Below, in pieces: positions 9,601 through 21,177 of a stretch of 64,000 bases of DNA. Origin of the DNA: Pilatotrama ljubarskyi. Its lineage: Eukaryota; Basidiomycota; Agaricomycetes; Polyporales; Polyporaceae. A model generated the notes under the pieces. It searched no databases and had not been told where the DNA came from. It saw only the letters and a list, made by a program, of their open reading frames with translations. The position numbers and the translations under genes were made by a program. The first letter of the stretch is position 1. Each line of letters begins with the position of its first letter. The stretch lies in contig MU277683.1 of assembly GCA_022385805.1 (NCBI GenBank), forward strand, positions 1 to 64,000. Direction: 5' to 3'.

Positions 9601-12600
9601 GAAGCAGTGACTCGTACGATGCTGCAGACCAGCATGAAGACGAGGAATCTGGACCTAGTAATCGTGCGTATCCTCTGCTATACCATGGTCTGTTCGACGA
9701 GTTGTTGACCCTTCATAATCGACAATTACATTCCCTGGCGCCTACGTAGAAGGTCATATGTCCGGCACTCGTAGACTATGCTACAAGGCATTCAAGGAGG
9801 ACTACGGGGAGGACAAGGCCAAGGCAATCCTGGAGACCTTCCGTCAGCTGCAAGGGGCGAATGCAGGGCAGTCTCAGACCGTTGCCCAGCGCAGAACAAT
9901 CTTCAAGAAACACAGCGCCAAGCTGGCCGACCTCGTACGTTGTTCATCTATTGACTCAAGTTTGTCGGTCTAACTGTTTACTTCACGGTAGATGAATGCT
10001 GGCGAAGAGCTGCACGGGTTCAGCGGGGCTCTCCTGCTGGTTGGCAGCTCCGTGAATTCTGATGCGGGCTTGGCGACCGTTCATATGACCAAAAACGCCG
10101 AAGGAGTACGTCCACCTCTGACTTGGAGCACTGCGGCGGAACTCACATCTGTCTTTGACTTGTTCCATAGTTTTTTGAGGAGAAGTGTCGTGCAGACGAG
10201 GATATAATCATCGGCCACATGAGGGCGCTGGTATAGTACGTCACAATTATGCAGTCTATGAACCCGTGCTGATATAACCCAGTCATAACGTCTCCCAATA
10301 CACCGTGAACCTTGCCTGGGATACCCTTGATGTCGATGAACGCGAGGCACCATCAGATGCAAAGGCACCCCGCGAGCGGCCCTCGGAGGGCGCGTTGAAG
10401 ACGTCAAGAAGGGAGATTAGCACTCCCCTGGCCACATCCAAACGCCGCGCTCCTTCCCCCATACCGTCTCCTGCGAAGTCTGCCGGCAACGCTGATGGTG
10501 ACTCCGACGCTGATCTGCTCATGGAACGTAAAGAGCGTCCAAAATATATTACTAGTCGACTTCGCACTCTGCTAGGTAGGCATGGCATGCTTGCATGATC
10601 ATTACGTTGGACGTACGCTGACCTACGGCAGTAGATGACGCAGGCGTTAAGGGTATCAGTGGCTCGCTTTTCCCGTGGAAGTCGCTCCCAAGCATCCTCG
10701 CTAGCAACGGTGTGGTGCTCCGCAACTGGCCTGAGAACGTCCCTTGGCCTCTGGAGCCCGAGAGCACCACTACGAAGAGCTCCAAAGGCATCTCGAGCCT
10801 GAAGAGCAACCAGCTTGTCGCGCTCTTAGGCGCTTTGAAGGATGAGAAGCATCGACTCAAGTTCGAAGCACACCAAGGCAACAGAATCGGTACATACCTT
10901 CATTGCTTTCTTCAATCTGTCCTAACTGACGACGTGTAGATCTCATCAAGAGCAGAATCCCCGTGATGCATGGCGTGCCGCCTCCTTATTCTTCGGCATA
11001 CGCCTGCGGCCGCCGCCTCTTCGCCAACGGGACCACCGACCGCGCAGGCTTACCTCGACTCACCGCCCCCCTCAGTGTCCAACTTGACGACAAATCTCAG
11101 CCCGAGCTTCCGGAGTCCTCCGGTGTTGCGTTCCCAGGGGCAGATGTCTTTGGGTCCCCAGACTCATCATCATCGCCGTCTCCCATTCAGACGCGCAGCA
11201 AAGCGAAGAAAGCACACTTGCCATTCAAGATGGCGATGGTCACCATTGACACTTCGCCCAACAAGCGCCGTGCTCCACAGACCAACGTGCCCCCTGAGAT
11301 AGTGGAGCTCTCCAGCGGCGACGAGTACAGGCCCTCAGATACGGGACTGACAGATCAACCGAGCAAGCGCACTAGCAAGAAACGCAAGGCTCCTCCATCG
11401 TTCATCGCTTCGGATGATTCGCCTAATCACGAGCGGAACCCGGCGATGGTGCGGAACCCTCTTGTGTCTAAGGGCAAAGCGCGTGCAATGGACGTCGGAA
11501 TGCGAGAGAGAACCCCCACTCCCGCTCAGAAACGGCATATCGGCTCTTCTGGCACCGAGGTAACGTATCTCCCGCCGGTTTGGTGGAACCCGTTTGCTCA
11601 TGCCGCTGCCCCCTCACAGGCCTTGGAGGATAGGGAAGGGAGGCAGCCCGCGAAGAAGCGAGTCCGACACATAGACGCTCCTGACTCTGTGCTCTACGAC
11701 AGTTAGTGCCCCGCGAATGCATGCCTAACAGACTGATGTATGACCCTGTTGCAGGTACACTTGCTAGTGACCTCCGCGAAGTAGCCGAACCTATCGTCCT
11801 TCCCAATGCTCAAGGGCTCGCCGTTCGGATGGGTGTGGACATGGACATTGTTGACCAACGCGCCGACGACCACGAAGACATTCGTGTGGTCGCCCGTAAC
11901 CACCTGCGCGAGGACGTTCGCGCCGACCTCCGCAAAGACGTTCACGCCGACTTCCGCGAGAACGTTCGCGCCGACTTCCGTGACGACCTTCGTGCCGACC
12001 TTCGCGAGGACGTTCGCGCCGACCTCGGCGAGGACGTTCGCGCCGACTTCCGCGAGGACGTTCGCGCCGACTTCCGCGAGGACGTTCGCCTCGATCTCCG
12101 CGGTGACATTCGCGAGGACATCCGTGCCAACACCCGTGCCAATATGAGCAAGCGTGTCCGCGTGGACGCCGATGCGGACATTCGTGACTTGAAGGACATC
12201 CATACCCGCACCCTCAGCGGTGTTCGTGCCGAGGAGATTTCCGGGGAGCCTTGTACAGACTCCCGCAGTGGCCACCAAGCTGGTCCGCGGTATGTGCGCA
12301 GTGGCGACAACCCATTTGCTGAACAAAATGTGTCGAGCGCCCCCTCGGCTTGGGCTGCCAAGGGCTCTGCAGACGAGCATAGGGGGGTGCGAGCTGGCTT
12401 ATCGGGTCAGGCCGATGCTCGCGCAGACCCGGAAGTTACGGCGCAATCGAACATTCGCGTCGACCCTGCGAGCCCGGCGGACATGCACGTCAGCCGACGC
12501 GCTGAAGGTCAGATGAGCGTTCACGCAGAGCTAGGCCGCACTGCAGACCGGACGGACATCCACGCGGAACAACGCGTTGAAGGTCAGACGACCGCCCTTG

Positions 12601-13536
12601 CAGAATCACACAACGGTACTCAAGTACGACTTCGCGCCGATGCCCACCCCGAGACTCAAGCCAACGCTCACGTCGACCTGCGTGATGCAGGCGCAAGTGC
12701 TCTCCCTGACCCCGGGCCAAACGCCAACGCTGAGGCCGATGCAGCGCCCGGCTCGCGTCTCGCGGAGGCACCGCTGCTGCTTGCTCGGGAACCGGGACCG
12801 CTCGCGGTCTCTAGCGCATCGAGCTCGCGTACCTATAGTGCTGGTTCCAGTCGTGTCGAACCCCGAGATGATGCCCATCGTATCGAAGCTGGCCGCGATC
12901 ACCTCCACGGAGGCAGACCACTTGAACATGCGGGTCCTTCTGCGGGTAATGGATCCGGCCAAGGTGCAGCTGAGGAACGTCAGATCGACCCCGCGTTGCA
13001 AGGTGGTACAGCTCACAGCGGACATGGTTTGTTGTAATGTACCCCAGTGTTTTCGTTCTCTCGGCTGATGTAGTTCTCTAGGTATCCACCCTGATCCTCG
13101 CGGTTACGGACAGCAATACTATGCTGCCAACTGGTCACATTCGGGTCCACCATATGGGTACAATGGTGCAGCATTCGCCGGTCCAGCGCAGGGTTACCAC
13201 CATGCAGGCGCAGCTTATGCACCTGTTCCTCCTCCCGGCGCGTATACAGGGTATCCCATGGCGAATATGTATCCACCCATGGGCCCCGGATACCAGCAAC
13301 CATTCCTCGCACCCTCTCAGCCGTCTCAAGCCCACCCTCATCCTCCAGGCTACGCTCAAGCGCCGCCGGCGTCTCCATACAACGCACCAATTCCTCTCTA
13401 CCCCCCTCCTGGGATCCCGTATGGCTTTGCACCGAATGGGCCGCAACGCGCTGTCCCTGGTCGCGACGGAGAACAGCACAGCGACGCTCAGCAATCCCAA
13501 GCGTCTGGCCCAGGAGGGTTACCTCCCCCCTCTTGA
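6654..13536 (+). CDS. very large repeat-bearing Agaricomycete conserved-hypothetical protein
   Basis: ATG at 6654; the last exon ends with TGA at 13534-13536. Clear exons include 6654-7197, 7267-8331, 8384-8443 and one from 8503. Further pieces cover 9749-9939, 9992-10107, 10172-10235, 10283-10574, about 10635-10890, 10940-11702, 11755-13027 and 13082-13536, each joined by GT..AG with matching phase. The conserved centre reads GLSVAQIFEHWLASRSRS, LWNLYGAYFKEN, YKAFKEDYGED, TVAQRRTIFKKHSAKL, FSGALLLVGSSVN, FFEEKCRADEDIIIGHMRAL, GSLFPWKSLPSILASNG, VVLRNWPENVPWP and GRRLFANGTTDRAGLPRL. I recognise these as a recurrent Agaricomycete protein type of unknown function. The centre is interrupted or flanked by three tandem arrays (listed separately), Ser/Pro-rich linkers with basic nuclear-signal-like clusters (KRTSKKRKAP) and a Tyr/Pro/Gly-rich tail. 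One or two junctions around 9426-9600 are uncertain. It could be two adjacent genes, but the phases favour one. Confidence 0.6.
7560..8040 (+). repeat. coding array 1: 12/24-nt units encoding GANV/GAYVDSNV
   Basis: In-frame tandem units of 12 nt (GGC GCG AAC GTC and variants) grade into 24-nt units GGCGCGTACGTCGACTCGAACGTC at about 7838-8000. These encode GAYVDSNV and GTNVGTDV-like octapeptides. The array lies in the second exon of the large gene. ACGT occurs in nearly every unit. Confidence 0.85.
8563..9120 (+). repeat. coding array 2: 24-nt units encoding AEHPANVR-like octapeptides
   Basis: Octapeptides AEHPANVR, AEHPREVR, AVHPSSLA, AGHLPNVR and relatives repeat in frame. A higher-order unit of about 44 residues (132 nt) is visible, since the AEHPANVR block recurs at similar intervals with the same neighbours. 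It lies in the exon beginning at 8503, just before the conserved core of the large protein. Confidence 0.85.
11905..12130 (+). repeat. coding array 3: 24-nt units encoding EDVRADFR octapeptides
   Basis: Successive octapeptides EDVRADLR, KDVHADFR, ENVRADFR, DDLRADLR, EDVRADLG and EDVRADFR come from 24-nt units such as GAGGACGTTCGCGCCGACTTCCGC cut at about 20-nt identity. Degenerate continuation (ADARADPEV, IRVDPAS, AHVDLRDAG) extends to about 12700. The predicted peptide is strongly charged and probably helical. Confidence 0.85.
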
Positions 13537-14990
13537 TGTCTCGGTGAGCACGGTTCCGTTACGGACCCATTCCTTCCTGGTGATGCCCCAAGGGCTCTTG
13601 ATGTATGTTGTATGTTGTATGTTTTTTGGACGTTCTAGGTCCTCCTGTGACTTCAAGATCTGTAGACTCGATCTCGTGCTCGACTCGAACCTCTCGCGCT
13701 CGTTACCATGATGATGTACTTTACCCAAGTCCGATTTGAATGCTGCCGCGTCCCGTCTACCTTGCATGATCTGTGAAGCTAGTTGTTCAATGTAGATGTT
13801 GCTATTCATATTAGCTGAATGTCACGGACGTCCCTGGGTACTCGTTCACGGTGTGCGAGAAGACGTGGCGCATCCACAGCCTGACTACGCATCCAAGACG
13901 GCACAGGTGTATCATCATCAACGAATACGGCAAAGTATGCGACGACATATCGCACTTTAGTAGTGGTCCGAGCGCGATGCCGAGAATATATTAGCACAAG
14001 TGCTCGTAACAATTCCGCAGACCTCCACCAGGAAGTCCGTGATAGTGACGAGCTGTAGGCGCATGATGTTATGGAGGGCAGGAGGACAATCCCGCTTACG
14101 CTCCACACAGCGTCGGTTGGTCCATCTGATTCAATGTGCGCGAGACCAATCACGCGGACCTTAGACTTCGAGTTGAAATCAGGAGCGTGATTCGACCGAC
14201 TTATGATGAGAGGAGGGCGGGGCTGACAATCGCGTGCACGTCGCCTACGGCGTCGAGGGTCTCGTCGGAAGGAAGGCGCGCAGCTCCTCAGAAGCGCCGG
14301 TATCGGATTTGGAAGACAGGGTGAATTGCTTCTGGAGGGACGACGTCTCAGAGACCCCTTTCCCATAACCTGTCAACCGGTCTTAGAGCACCCTCGCGGC
14401 CCTGCCTGGGGTGCCAACTCAGTACTCAGGCTGGAGAAGCGTCCGACTCGAGTCTTTGCTTTCATCTGCCATCGACATCTATGGTTTTGCGTCGCGAGTG
14501 CATCATTTGTCGCGGGCGACATGTTTCGCACCCTGCTGTTCCTCGGAGCCTGCGGTACGCGTGCGTTCGACGTGCCGCTTGCACTGGGAGGAGACTCCTT
14601 TGGGATGAGATGTTCATGATGCCTCCGGGGTCTGTCAGTGGACTTCAGTCGCCAATCTCTGGACCGTCTCGCGATGATCATCTGGCTCTATCTCCGCGAC
14701 GACCGTTCTTACCCGTACCGTTGCGCTTCTCCACATAGAGAACTCATCAAATGCTTGCTGCGATCCAAACAGCGCCGAGCTTACTCTGCCTTCGGCAACA
14801 GCGGCCTTCTCCAGGCTCACGATGAGTGGGCCACCCGGTACGAAAAACCCCACGCCCGAGATGCCTTCTTTTTGTTCGCGACTCGACAGGCTTCTTGATC
14901 TACGCATGAGGGGATATATAGCTGGCCATACAGACACGTCGCAGGGCCATCAATCTCACAACATACACCGACCAACAACCCAGAATCGCC
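13537..14990. other. gap of about 1.45 kb without a recognised gene
   Basis: Contains only moderate frames on either strand (longest on the minus strand at 13806-14366) with no family signature and no convincing splice chain. It marks the change from the accessory region to the first F-box gene. Confidence 0.4.
14915..14920 (+). promoter_or_regulatory. TATA box of the F-box gene at 14991
   Basis: TATATA lies 71 nt before the ATG. The paralogue at 23101 has a TATAAG at a similar distance, which supports a shared promoter layout. Confidence 0.5.
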
Positions 14991-16069
14991 ATGGACAAGC
15001 TCGCAGTCGAGTTGCTCGCACACATCTTCTTTTACGCCTGCACCGACGGCGGCCACACCGGCTGCTCGCTCTCCCTCGTCTCCAAACGGCTCCGCGCCGC
15101 GTCCCGGCCGGCTCGCTTCTACACTGTCGCCCTCTTCAGCTCGCCCGCGCAGATCGAGCGGTTCCTGTACGCATACAAGCGGGCACGCAGCGAGGCGTAC
15201 GATGTGGTCCCGCGCGTCCGACACCTCTGGCTCTCCTACGCAGAGGGCAACCAGGGCACTCCGGAACAGCCTCCTGCCGTGACGCAGAAACCGACCTCTC
15301 GCGCCGAGTTCCTGGCACTCCTGCATAGGCGCACGCAGCGCTGGCGATGCGCACAGGAAGGCCTGGACGAGCAGTACAACCGCGTCCTCCCGCTCCTCAT
15401 GCAGGAGGTCGCCGCCGACCTCTATACGCTCGCCTTGACCCAGTCGCGCTGGCGGTGCACGAACGCGGCCAAATGTTCCTTCCCGCGCTTGAAGGAGCTC
15501 ACGCTCATCGGAGGAGACATCAGCTATCTTCCGCTATCCGGCGCAGAGAGCGATGCTATCCTGTATCCCTCGCTGCGGCGGCTACACCGAGTCCTTACCC
15601 CTGTCTGCAAGGACGTCGACTTTTTGGATTGGGCTAGGCATGCGCCTATGCTGACGCACCTGCGAGTCTCCCGTCTGGACTTCTGTCCGTACAGGACAGT
15701 CGCGACGCTCCAGCAAGTGATCAGTGAGTGGCTTCGCATACAACAGATGAACCGCCTTACTGAGAGCTCGCTTACGCAGGTGATACGTCGAACGAGTTCT
15801 TCCCCCATCTGCAAATGGTCGTCATCTTACCGCACCCTCGTCCGCCTCCCGACTCCCCCTTGTTTGTCATTGGCTTTGAGCAGTTCCTGCTTCATTTGCG
15901 TCAGCTTCCGCAGATAGCCAAGGTCCCTGTCACAGTCCTCCCGCCACTCGTTCCGAAGGCGCCGAATCACCACGGAGTGGACGCGCCGCGCGAGTGCATC
16001 ACGATGTTCCGTGACCAGTGGATCGACCGCATAGAAGGTGGGCCTGGATGTTGGGCAGAGGGACAGTAA
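14991..16069 (+). CDS. F-box-like protein (340 aa)
   Basis: Exons 14991-15723 and 15780-16069, phase-1 intron with GTGAGT donor and CGCAG acceptor, 1023 coding nt. The N-terminus MDKLAVELLAHIFFYAC, then LSLVSKRLRAASRP is an F-box (L-P-x-E-L-L-x-x-I-F type, with Ala for Pro), the module that docks on Skp1 in SCF ubiquitin ligases. The remainder has short hydrophobic segments such as LKELTLIGGDI and PMLTHLRVSRLDF that look like degenerate leucine-rich repeats, as in many fungal substrate adaptors. The substrate is unknown. A paralogue with the same opening residues lies at 23101 on the same strand, so the family is expanding locally. Confidence 0.75.
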
Positions 16070-16191
16070 GCCGGGCGCACAGGTACAACGCGGATATTCG
16101 AACAGTGAAAGTCCGGATGATTCATTTGTATGTATTGTACAGTTGATGACTTGCCGTGTCTATGAAACCCAAGTCCGAACACCCCGCCGAT

Positions 16192-17657
16192 CTAGACGCG
16201 ATACACGATCTTTTCGCCGCTGACCTTGCCCTCGCGCAGGTACTGCAGCCCGTCCGTGATCGCGTCGATGCCTCCTTCCCAGAACTTGATCGGGAGAGGC
16301 TTGATAGCGCCTTGCTTCACGAGGGCAGGAACCTTCTTGAGGAATTTGACCATATGGGCCCTGTCTGCGGGGTCGGGGGTCTCCCAGTATGCGCGTCCCA
16401 GGGCGGAGTAGATGAGCGTGGCTAGTGCGTCGGAAGAGCGTCAGTCGGACAATCACTCGGCATGTCGAAGCAGACTCACATTTCCGGTCGACGTCCGTGC
16501 GCGTCGTCGCCTCAGGCTTCACACTCTGGATGTGAATGACCCTGCCGCCCGATGGCGCAATGACGGCGGCGCTGAGCTCCTGCGACTCCTTCACGCTGAT
16601 CGTGTCGTAGCCGAGCTGGATGTTGTCTCCCGCGACAGCCTTGATCTTGTTGACGACGTCCGGCTCGCGGTAGTCGAAGACGGCGACGGCACCGAGGGAC
16701 TTCACGAGGTCGTGGTTGTGAGGCGAGGCGGTAGAGACGACCTTGTATCCGGAAAGGGTGGCGAGCTGGACGACGAACTGGCCAACGGCCGCTGTGGGAG
16801 GTCTGTTAGCGGGCGCTCACCGAATCTCTTCAGGCCGGGATACTTACAGCTGCCGCCGTGAACGTAGATCCACTCCTCCTTCGTCGTCTTCTCTGGGGGT
16901 TCTACCAAGCCGAGACGGTAGTACAAGCCTTGAACTGCAGTCCAGAACCTATTGCGGGGACGGTCAGCACACTCAAGCGCAGATGAGTCCGGCGTCTCAT
17001 GACACGTACGCGCATCCCAAAGTCGACGCTTGCTCGTGCGTGAGCGTGCCCTCGGGCACGACCCACGACAACTCAGCGGGGGTCTTCACGTACTCGGCGA
17101 ACGCGCCGCTGTCGGGGAAGGTCGCGCCCATGACGAAGCCTGCGACGTGGTCGCCCACCTTGGGCGTGGTGACGTTCTTGCCCACTTTGACGACGTAACC
17201 GGAGAAATCGCACCCGTCCACCGTTCCAGGCTTGCCCGGGCCAGTGTAGACCACTAGATGAACAGAGATGAAAAGCGGCGGTCAACACGACATTTCGTGG
17301 CAGTCCTCAGAATGACAAGGACGCACTCTTGTAGTCAGTGGGGTTCAGCGCCACCGCGACGTTCTTGACGAGGATATCATCATCCCCGACTGCAGGGACT
17401 GGCCAGTCTTGGACGGCCAACTTGCGGCCCTGGATCGAACAAGTCAGCTGGGATGCAATGCGAATGGGTTGCGACAACGGCGTACGCACCTCCTGCACGA
17501 CCAGTGCCTTCATGGTCTTGGGGATCTGCTCAGAAGACGCCATTTGTGATTGCGAGAGCTTTGTGCGAGTTGGTTGAGAGAGCTGGTTGAGTAGATACGG
17601 GATTGCTGCTGCAAGGAGAGCTACAGCTGCAAGCTGTATATACCCGTTCCTCGTCAT
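16192..17657 (-). CDS. zinc-type alcohol dehydrogenase/enoyl reductase-like MDR protein
   Basis: Spliced minus-strand gene ending EKIVYRV with TAG at 16192-16194. The conserved MDR order is visible: KTMKALVVQE, then DDILVKNVAVALNPTDYK, GCDFSGYVVKVGKNV, KVGDHVAGFVMGA, AEYVKTPAELSWVVPEGTL, WIYVHGGSSAVGQFVVQLA (nucleotide-binding loop) and LGAVAVFDYREPDVV. The family covers NADPH-dependent quinone or enoyl reductases, often called toxD-like in fungi. The zinc-ligand cysteines of classical ADH are absent, as is usual for this subgroup. Two starts are possible: Met at 17543 (MASSEQIPKT, the usual family start) or Met at 17657. The longer form adds a hydrophobic segment (LAAVALLAAAIPYLL) that could anchor it to a membrane. 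The substrate is not predictable from sequence. Confidence 0.8.
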
Positions 17658-18092
17658 GGTATGTAAGCTCGAGAACCTGCATGAATCATCCGCGCTCTTT
17701 ACGATTACATAGGATTACAAAGCCACGATGTGCTGATGGCAGCTTGGACGTCTACGACAGCTCATGGCAATCACAGTCCTGTCTGGGAAGCGTCAGACGC
17801 GCACTCTGCGAACAATAGCCATCATGCTATGCATGGATAATTCTCGTACCCCGTCGTTCACAAGCTCTCTCGTCGCCGTTCAGTTTCAGGCTTTTGCATA
17901 TGCCGTACATCGAAGACGCATCGCCGACAAAGACCCGAAGTCCCCGGAGCGTTACGTAGAGCAGGAAGTAGCAAGGCGATTGCCCTTACCGGCGCTGATC
18001 GATGATCAATTTACACCTCGACCTTGGGAGACGTAGACAGCAATGCGTGTTCATACAACCTATTGACTTACTTCTTCTAGTAACATCTATGC
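17658..18092. other. intergenic, promoter of the MDR gene and 3' end of GUS1
   Basis: No gene seen. Both flanking genes are on the minus strand, so this stretch must hold the GUS1 terminator and the dehydrogenase promoter. Confidence 0.4.
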
Positions 18093-20852
18093 TTACTCGC
18101 CCTGCGCGTTATACACGTTCTTCACCTTGTACATCTTCGTGTCCACCGGCGTTGGGACTTCCTCCTCCCCATACACCTTCGCAACCTTGTACATCTTCGT
18201 CTCGACGGGAGTCTCAGCGGAAGTCAGCTGCCCGCGCTGCTGGCCGTCCTGTGTCGCTGCAGGCGCCTCAGCATCCTTCTTCCCAGCCTCGGCAGGCGTC
18301 GCTACGCCTGTTTGCGGCGCAGCCTTGCTCGCAATGCTCGCCGCGCGTCCATCAGGGATGTGTATGAACTCCATGCGGCCGTCGACGATGCCGTCATAGA
18401 TATAGTAGCCCTTACGTTCGAATTGAATGATGTCGCCCTTCTTGAGCTCTCGAACGTTCGCGTCTGCAACGGCGTCCTCGCGGAACTCGGTAACCGGTGT
18501 GACGAAGTCCTTGACATCGTCGTTCTCCTCGAGTTTCTTTTTCGTAATGAGGTAGTCGTGGTCGAGCAGGACGACGTCGACGAGGGCGTGCTCCTCCGTG
18601 GGCTGCGGGAGCCAAGTGATTTTCTTCTTCGTCTTACGGAAGTCGCCCTCGAGGTGGAGCTCCATCTCGATGGCGGTGACGACGCCGGACTCGTTGACGG
18701 TCTTGGAACGGACGATCGCATTGCCCCAGTCCATGAGGGTGATCTATCATACGATGATCAATACGATATGTCCTGTAGGGCGGATGCGAGAAGCGTACCT
18801 CCTCCTGGTCCTCGAAGGAGAGCGCATCCTCCTGCTCGACGAAGATCTGCGACGAGTAGACCGTCTTCTTCTCGCCGACCTCGGGGTTCTTCTTGTGCTT
18901 CGGGACTGACTTGACTTCGGGCTTTTCCGGGCCACCCTTGATCGTGACGGGAACGCTGTCACAACAGAGCTTCAGACGCACGAACAAACTCAGGAAGTTG
19001 GATCATCGTACATGTTCGCCTTGGAGAGGGCCCAGAAACGGGGAGCAATGGGGTCGATGACCTTCTTGTTCAGCGTCCAGAGGGAGTCCCACTCGAGCGA
19101 CACAATCGCCTGCGAGGGGCCCTGGGCAAGCATGAACTGGCGAAGGGCCTCCACGGTCAGACCGCGCCGACGGATGCCGCGGACGGTGGGGAAGCGAGGG
19201 TCGTCCCAGCCACGGACGAGACCCGTGTCCACGAACCAGTGAAGCTTGCGCTTCGACAAAAGGGTATAGATGAAGTTCAAACGGCTACATAGGCGGGCAC
19301 GTCAGATACAGACCAGCTGCTGGTACGGGCACGTGCGTACCTGAAGTCCCAGATGTTGACCGGGCGAAGGCCGAGAGCCTCGATCATCCAATGGTACTGA
19401 GGATTGCGGTCGCGGTACTCGTTTGTACGCAGAGCGTGCGTAACGCCCTCGATGGAGTCGACAATTGGGCACGCGAAGTCGTACGTCGGGTACACCTTCC
19501 ACTTAGTGCTAATTTGCGCGTTCATTGTTAGCTATATAAAGACGGCAATCAAGTACAATTCCTACCCAGTGCGATGATGAGGGAGCAGGTTGGTGCGGTA
19601 GATGACAGGGTCGCGAAGGGCCTTGTTCGGGTTGTCCACGCTCATCTTCGCGCGCAGACACCACCTGATACCCTCCTCGGTGCCCTTGGTCATCTCCTCG
19701 AAGTGCTTGAGGTTGTCCTCGATGCTATCGTCGCGGTGCTTGGACGCGATACCGTCGAACCGCTCCTTGCGCATCTGCTCCTGCTCGGTGTCATCGGTGT
19801 ACGCCTTGCCAGTCTTGATCATCTGCAGAGCATATTCGTACAGCTGATCGAAGTAGTCAGAGGTATGAGTGATCTTGTCGCCGTGGATGTCGAGGAGTGC
19901 GAGATCCTCCAAGATAGTGTCCTCGAATTCAGTCTGTGACGGAGGTGAGCTTCCTCTAGCGTGTATGAGCGTAAACGGAGCATACCCTCTCTTTTGTCGG
20001 GTTGGTATCATCGAAGCGGATGATCATCTTGCCTTTGTACATCTTGGCGAAGTACTGGTTCAGCATGGCAGCCTTTGCGTGACCGATGTGCAGGTAGCCA
20101 CTGGGCTCAGGAGGGAAGCGGGTGACAACTTCGCCCTCCTTCGCGTTTTGCAGCCCAAGAGCAAACGATGCAGCGGTCTTGTTGGAGCGCGCCTTCGCGG
20201 ACTTGGCCTCTACGGTGTGCAAGATGAGACTTGTGGGGATCAGCTTTGCGCGAACGCGTACACACCATTCAGACCAGCGATGGCAAGCTGAGTGGACTCG
20301 AGCGACTCGAGATGGGAGTACCAGCGCAGCAGATGAGGGTGTTTGTTGTTCTTGAGGAGCCCCACGATCTTTACGCTACCTGAAGTAGACGTTAACGTAT
20401 GAAAAGAAAAGCCTGATGGTGAACAGACCCTTCAAAGCGCCCCATACGATCCAGTCAGCAGCAGTGATTTCGTGCCCAACGAGGAAGGTACGGTAAGCGA
20501 GGTGGTCATCGAGAGAGTCCAGCGCAGCGGTGATCTCCGGGAAAGCGGTCACGGTGGGCAGGGTCTTCGCCAGTGCAAAGTATGCGGCAGTCTACGGCAC
20601 ATGAGTTAACGACATACCAGATTCAGGAGGAGGGTATCTGACCTTTGCACTGTCGTCCGAGAGGCCGCCGGCCTTCGCCAAAGTCTGGACAATCTCATCC
20701 TCTGCCGTGATCTTGGATCCGTCAATCTCGAGCGTAATACCTTTTGCAGCGGTATCGAAGTTCAGAGAGGCCTTCCCTGTGTACGTCGCAATCGCGGCCG
20801 CTGCCCAGGGGAAGGGCGAGGCCGTGGGCGAGATTGTGAGCACGCCGGACAT
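18093..20852 (-). CDS. GUS1: cytosolic glutamyl-tRNA synthetase
   Basis: Multi-exon gene from [20 protein letters not shown] (20852) to TAA at 18093-18095. Domain order: an N-terminal GST-like region ([20 protein letters not shown]), then the class I catalytic core with [20 protein letters not shown] (HIGH motif), [37 protein letters not shown] (KMSKS-equivalent loop) and [17 protein letters not shown]. The C-terminal part is the beta-barrel anticodon-binding region ([26 protein letters not shown]). The enzyme charges tRNA-Glu in the cytosol, and in fungi the GST-like part docks on the Arc1 cofactor (established). The tail carries two copies of a TPVxTKMYKVxxVY motif ([13 protein letters not shown] and [13 protein letters not shown]). 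The start is divergent from the phosphoesterase gene, 325 bp away. Confidence 0.93.
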
Positions 20853-21177
20853 GGATGAGGAAGAGGTCAAGAACGTTGCAGCCAGTCTTGCCGAAGTGCT
20901 GCAGAGTCTGCGCGCGATGACTCTCCCCGAATAAATCGGGATCTGCTCGCAGAACAGAGTGTTCGGAGTCCCTGTCTCACATACCAAGAGCGCATGACCC
21001 AGGACACCCGCCGATGCTGCCTAACTTAACGGTCGACGTCGTCGGATGCGATGACCTCGAGGCGTATTGCGATGTCCACAGCCTGCTTTTGAGACAGCTG
21101 CCTGTCTTCGTCTTCTCACAGCTTTCTCCTCTCTCTGGTACAAAATGCGCATGCAACGCTCGGGCTGATAAGTCAGA
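20853..21177. promoter_or_regulatory. bidirectional promoter region GUS1 / metallophosphoesterase
   Basis: 325 bp between two divergent start codons, so both promoters must lie here. No clear TATA box was noted. Confidence 0.5.

Noticed and set aside
13806..14366. 186-codon minus-strand frame
   Set aside because: No recognised motif, and no splice chain found; kept only as part of the gap description.
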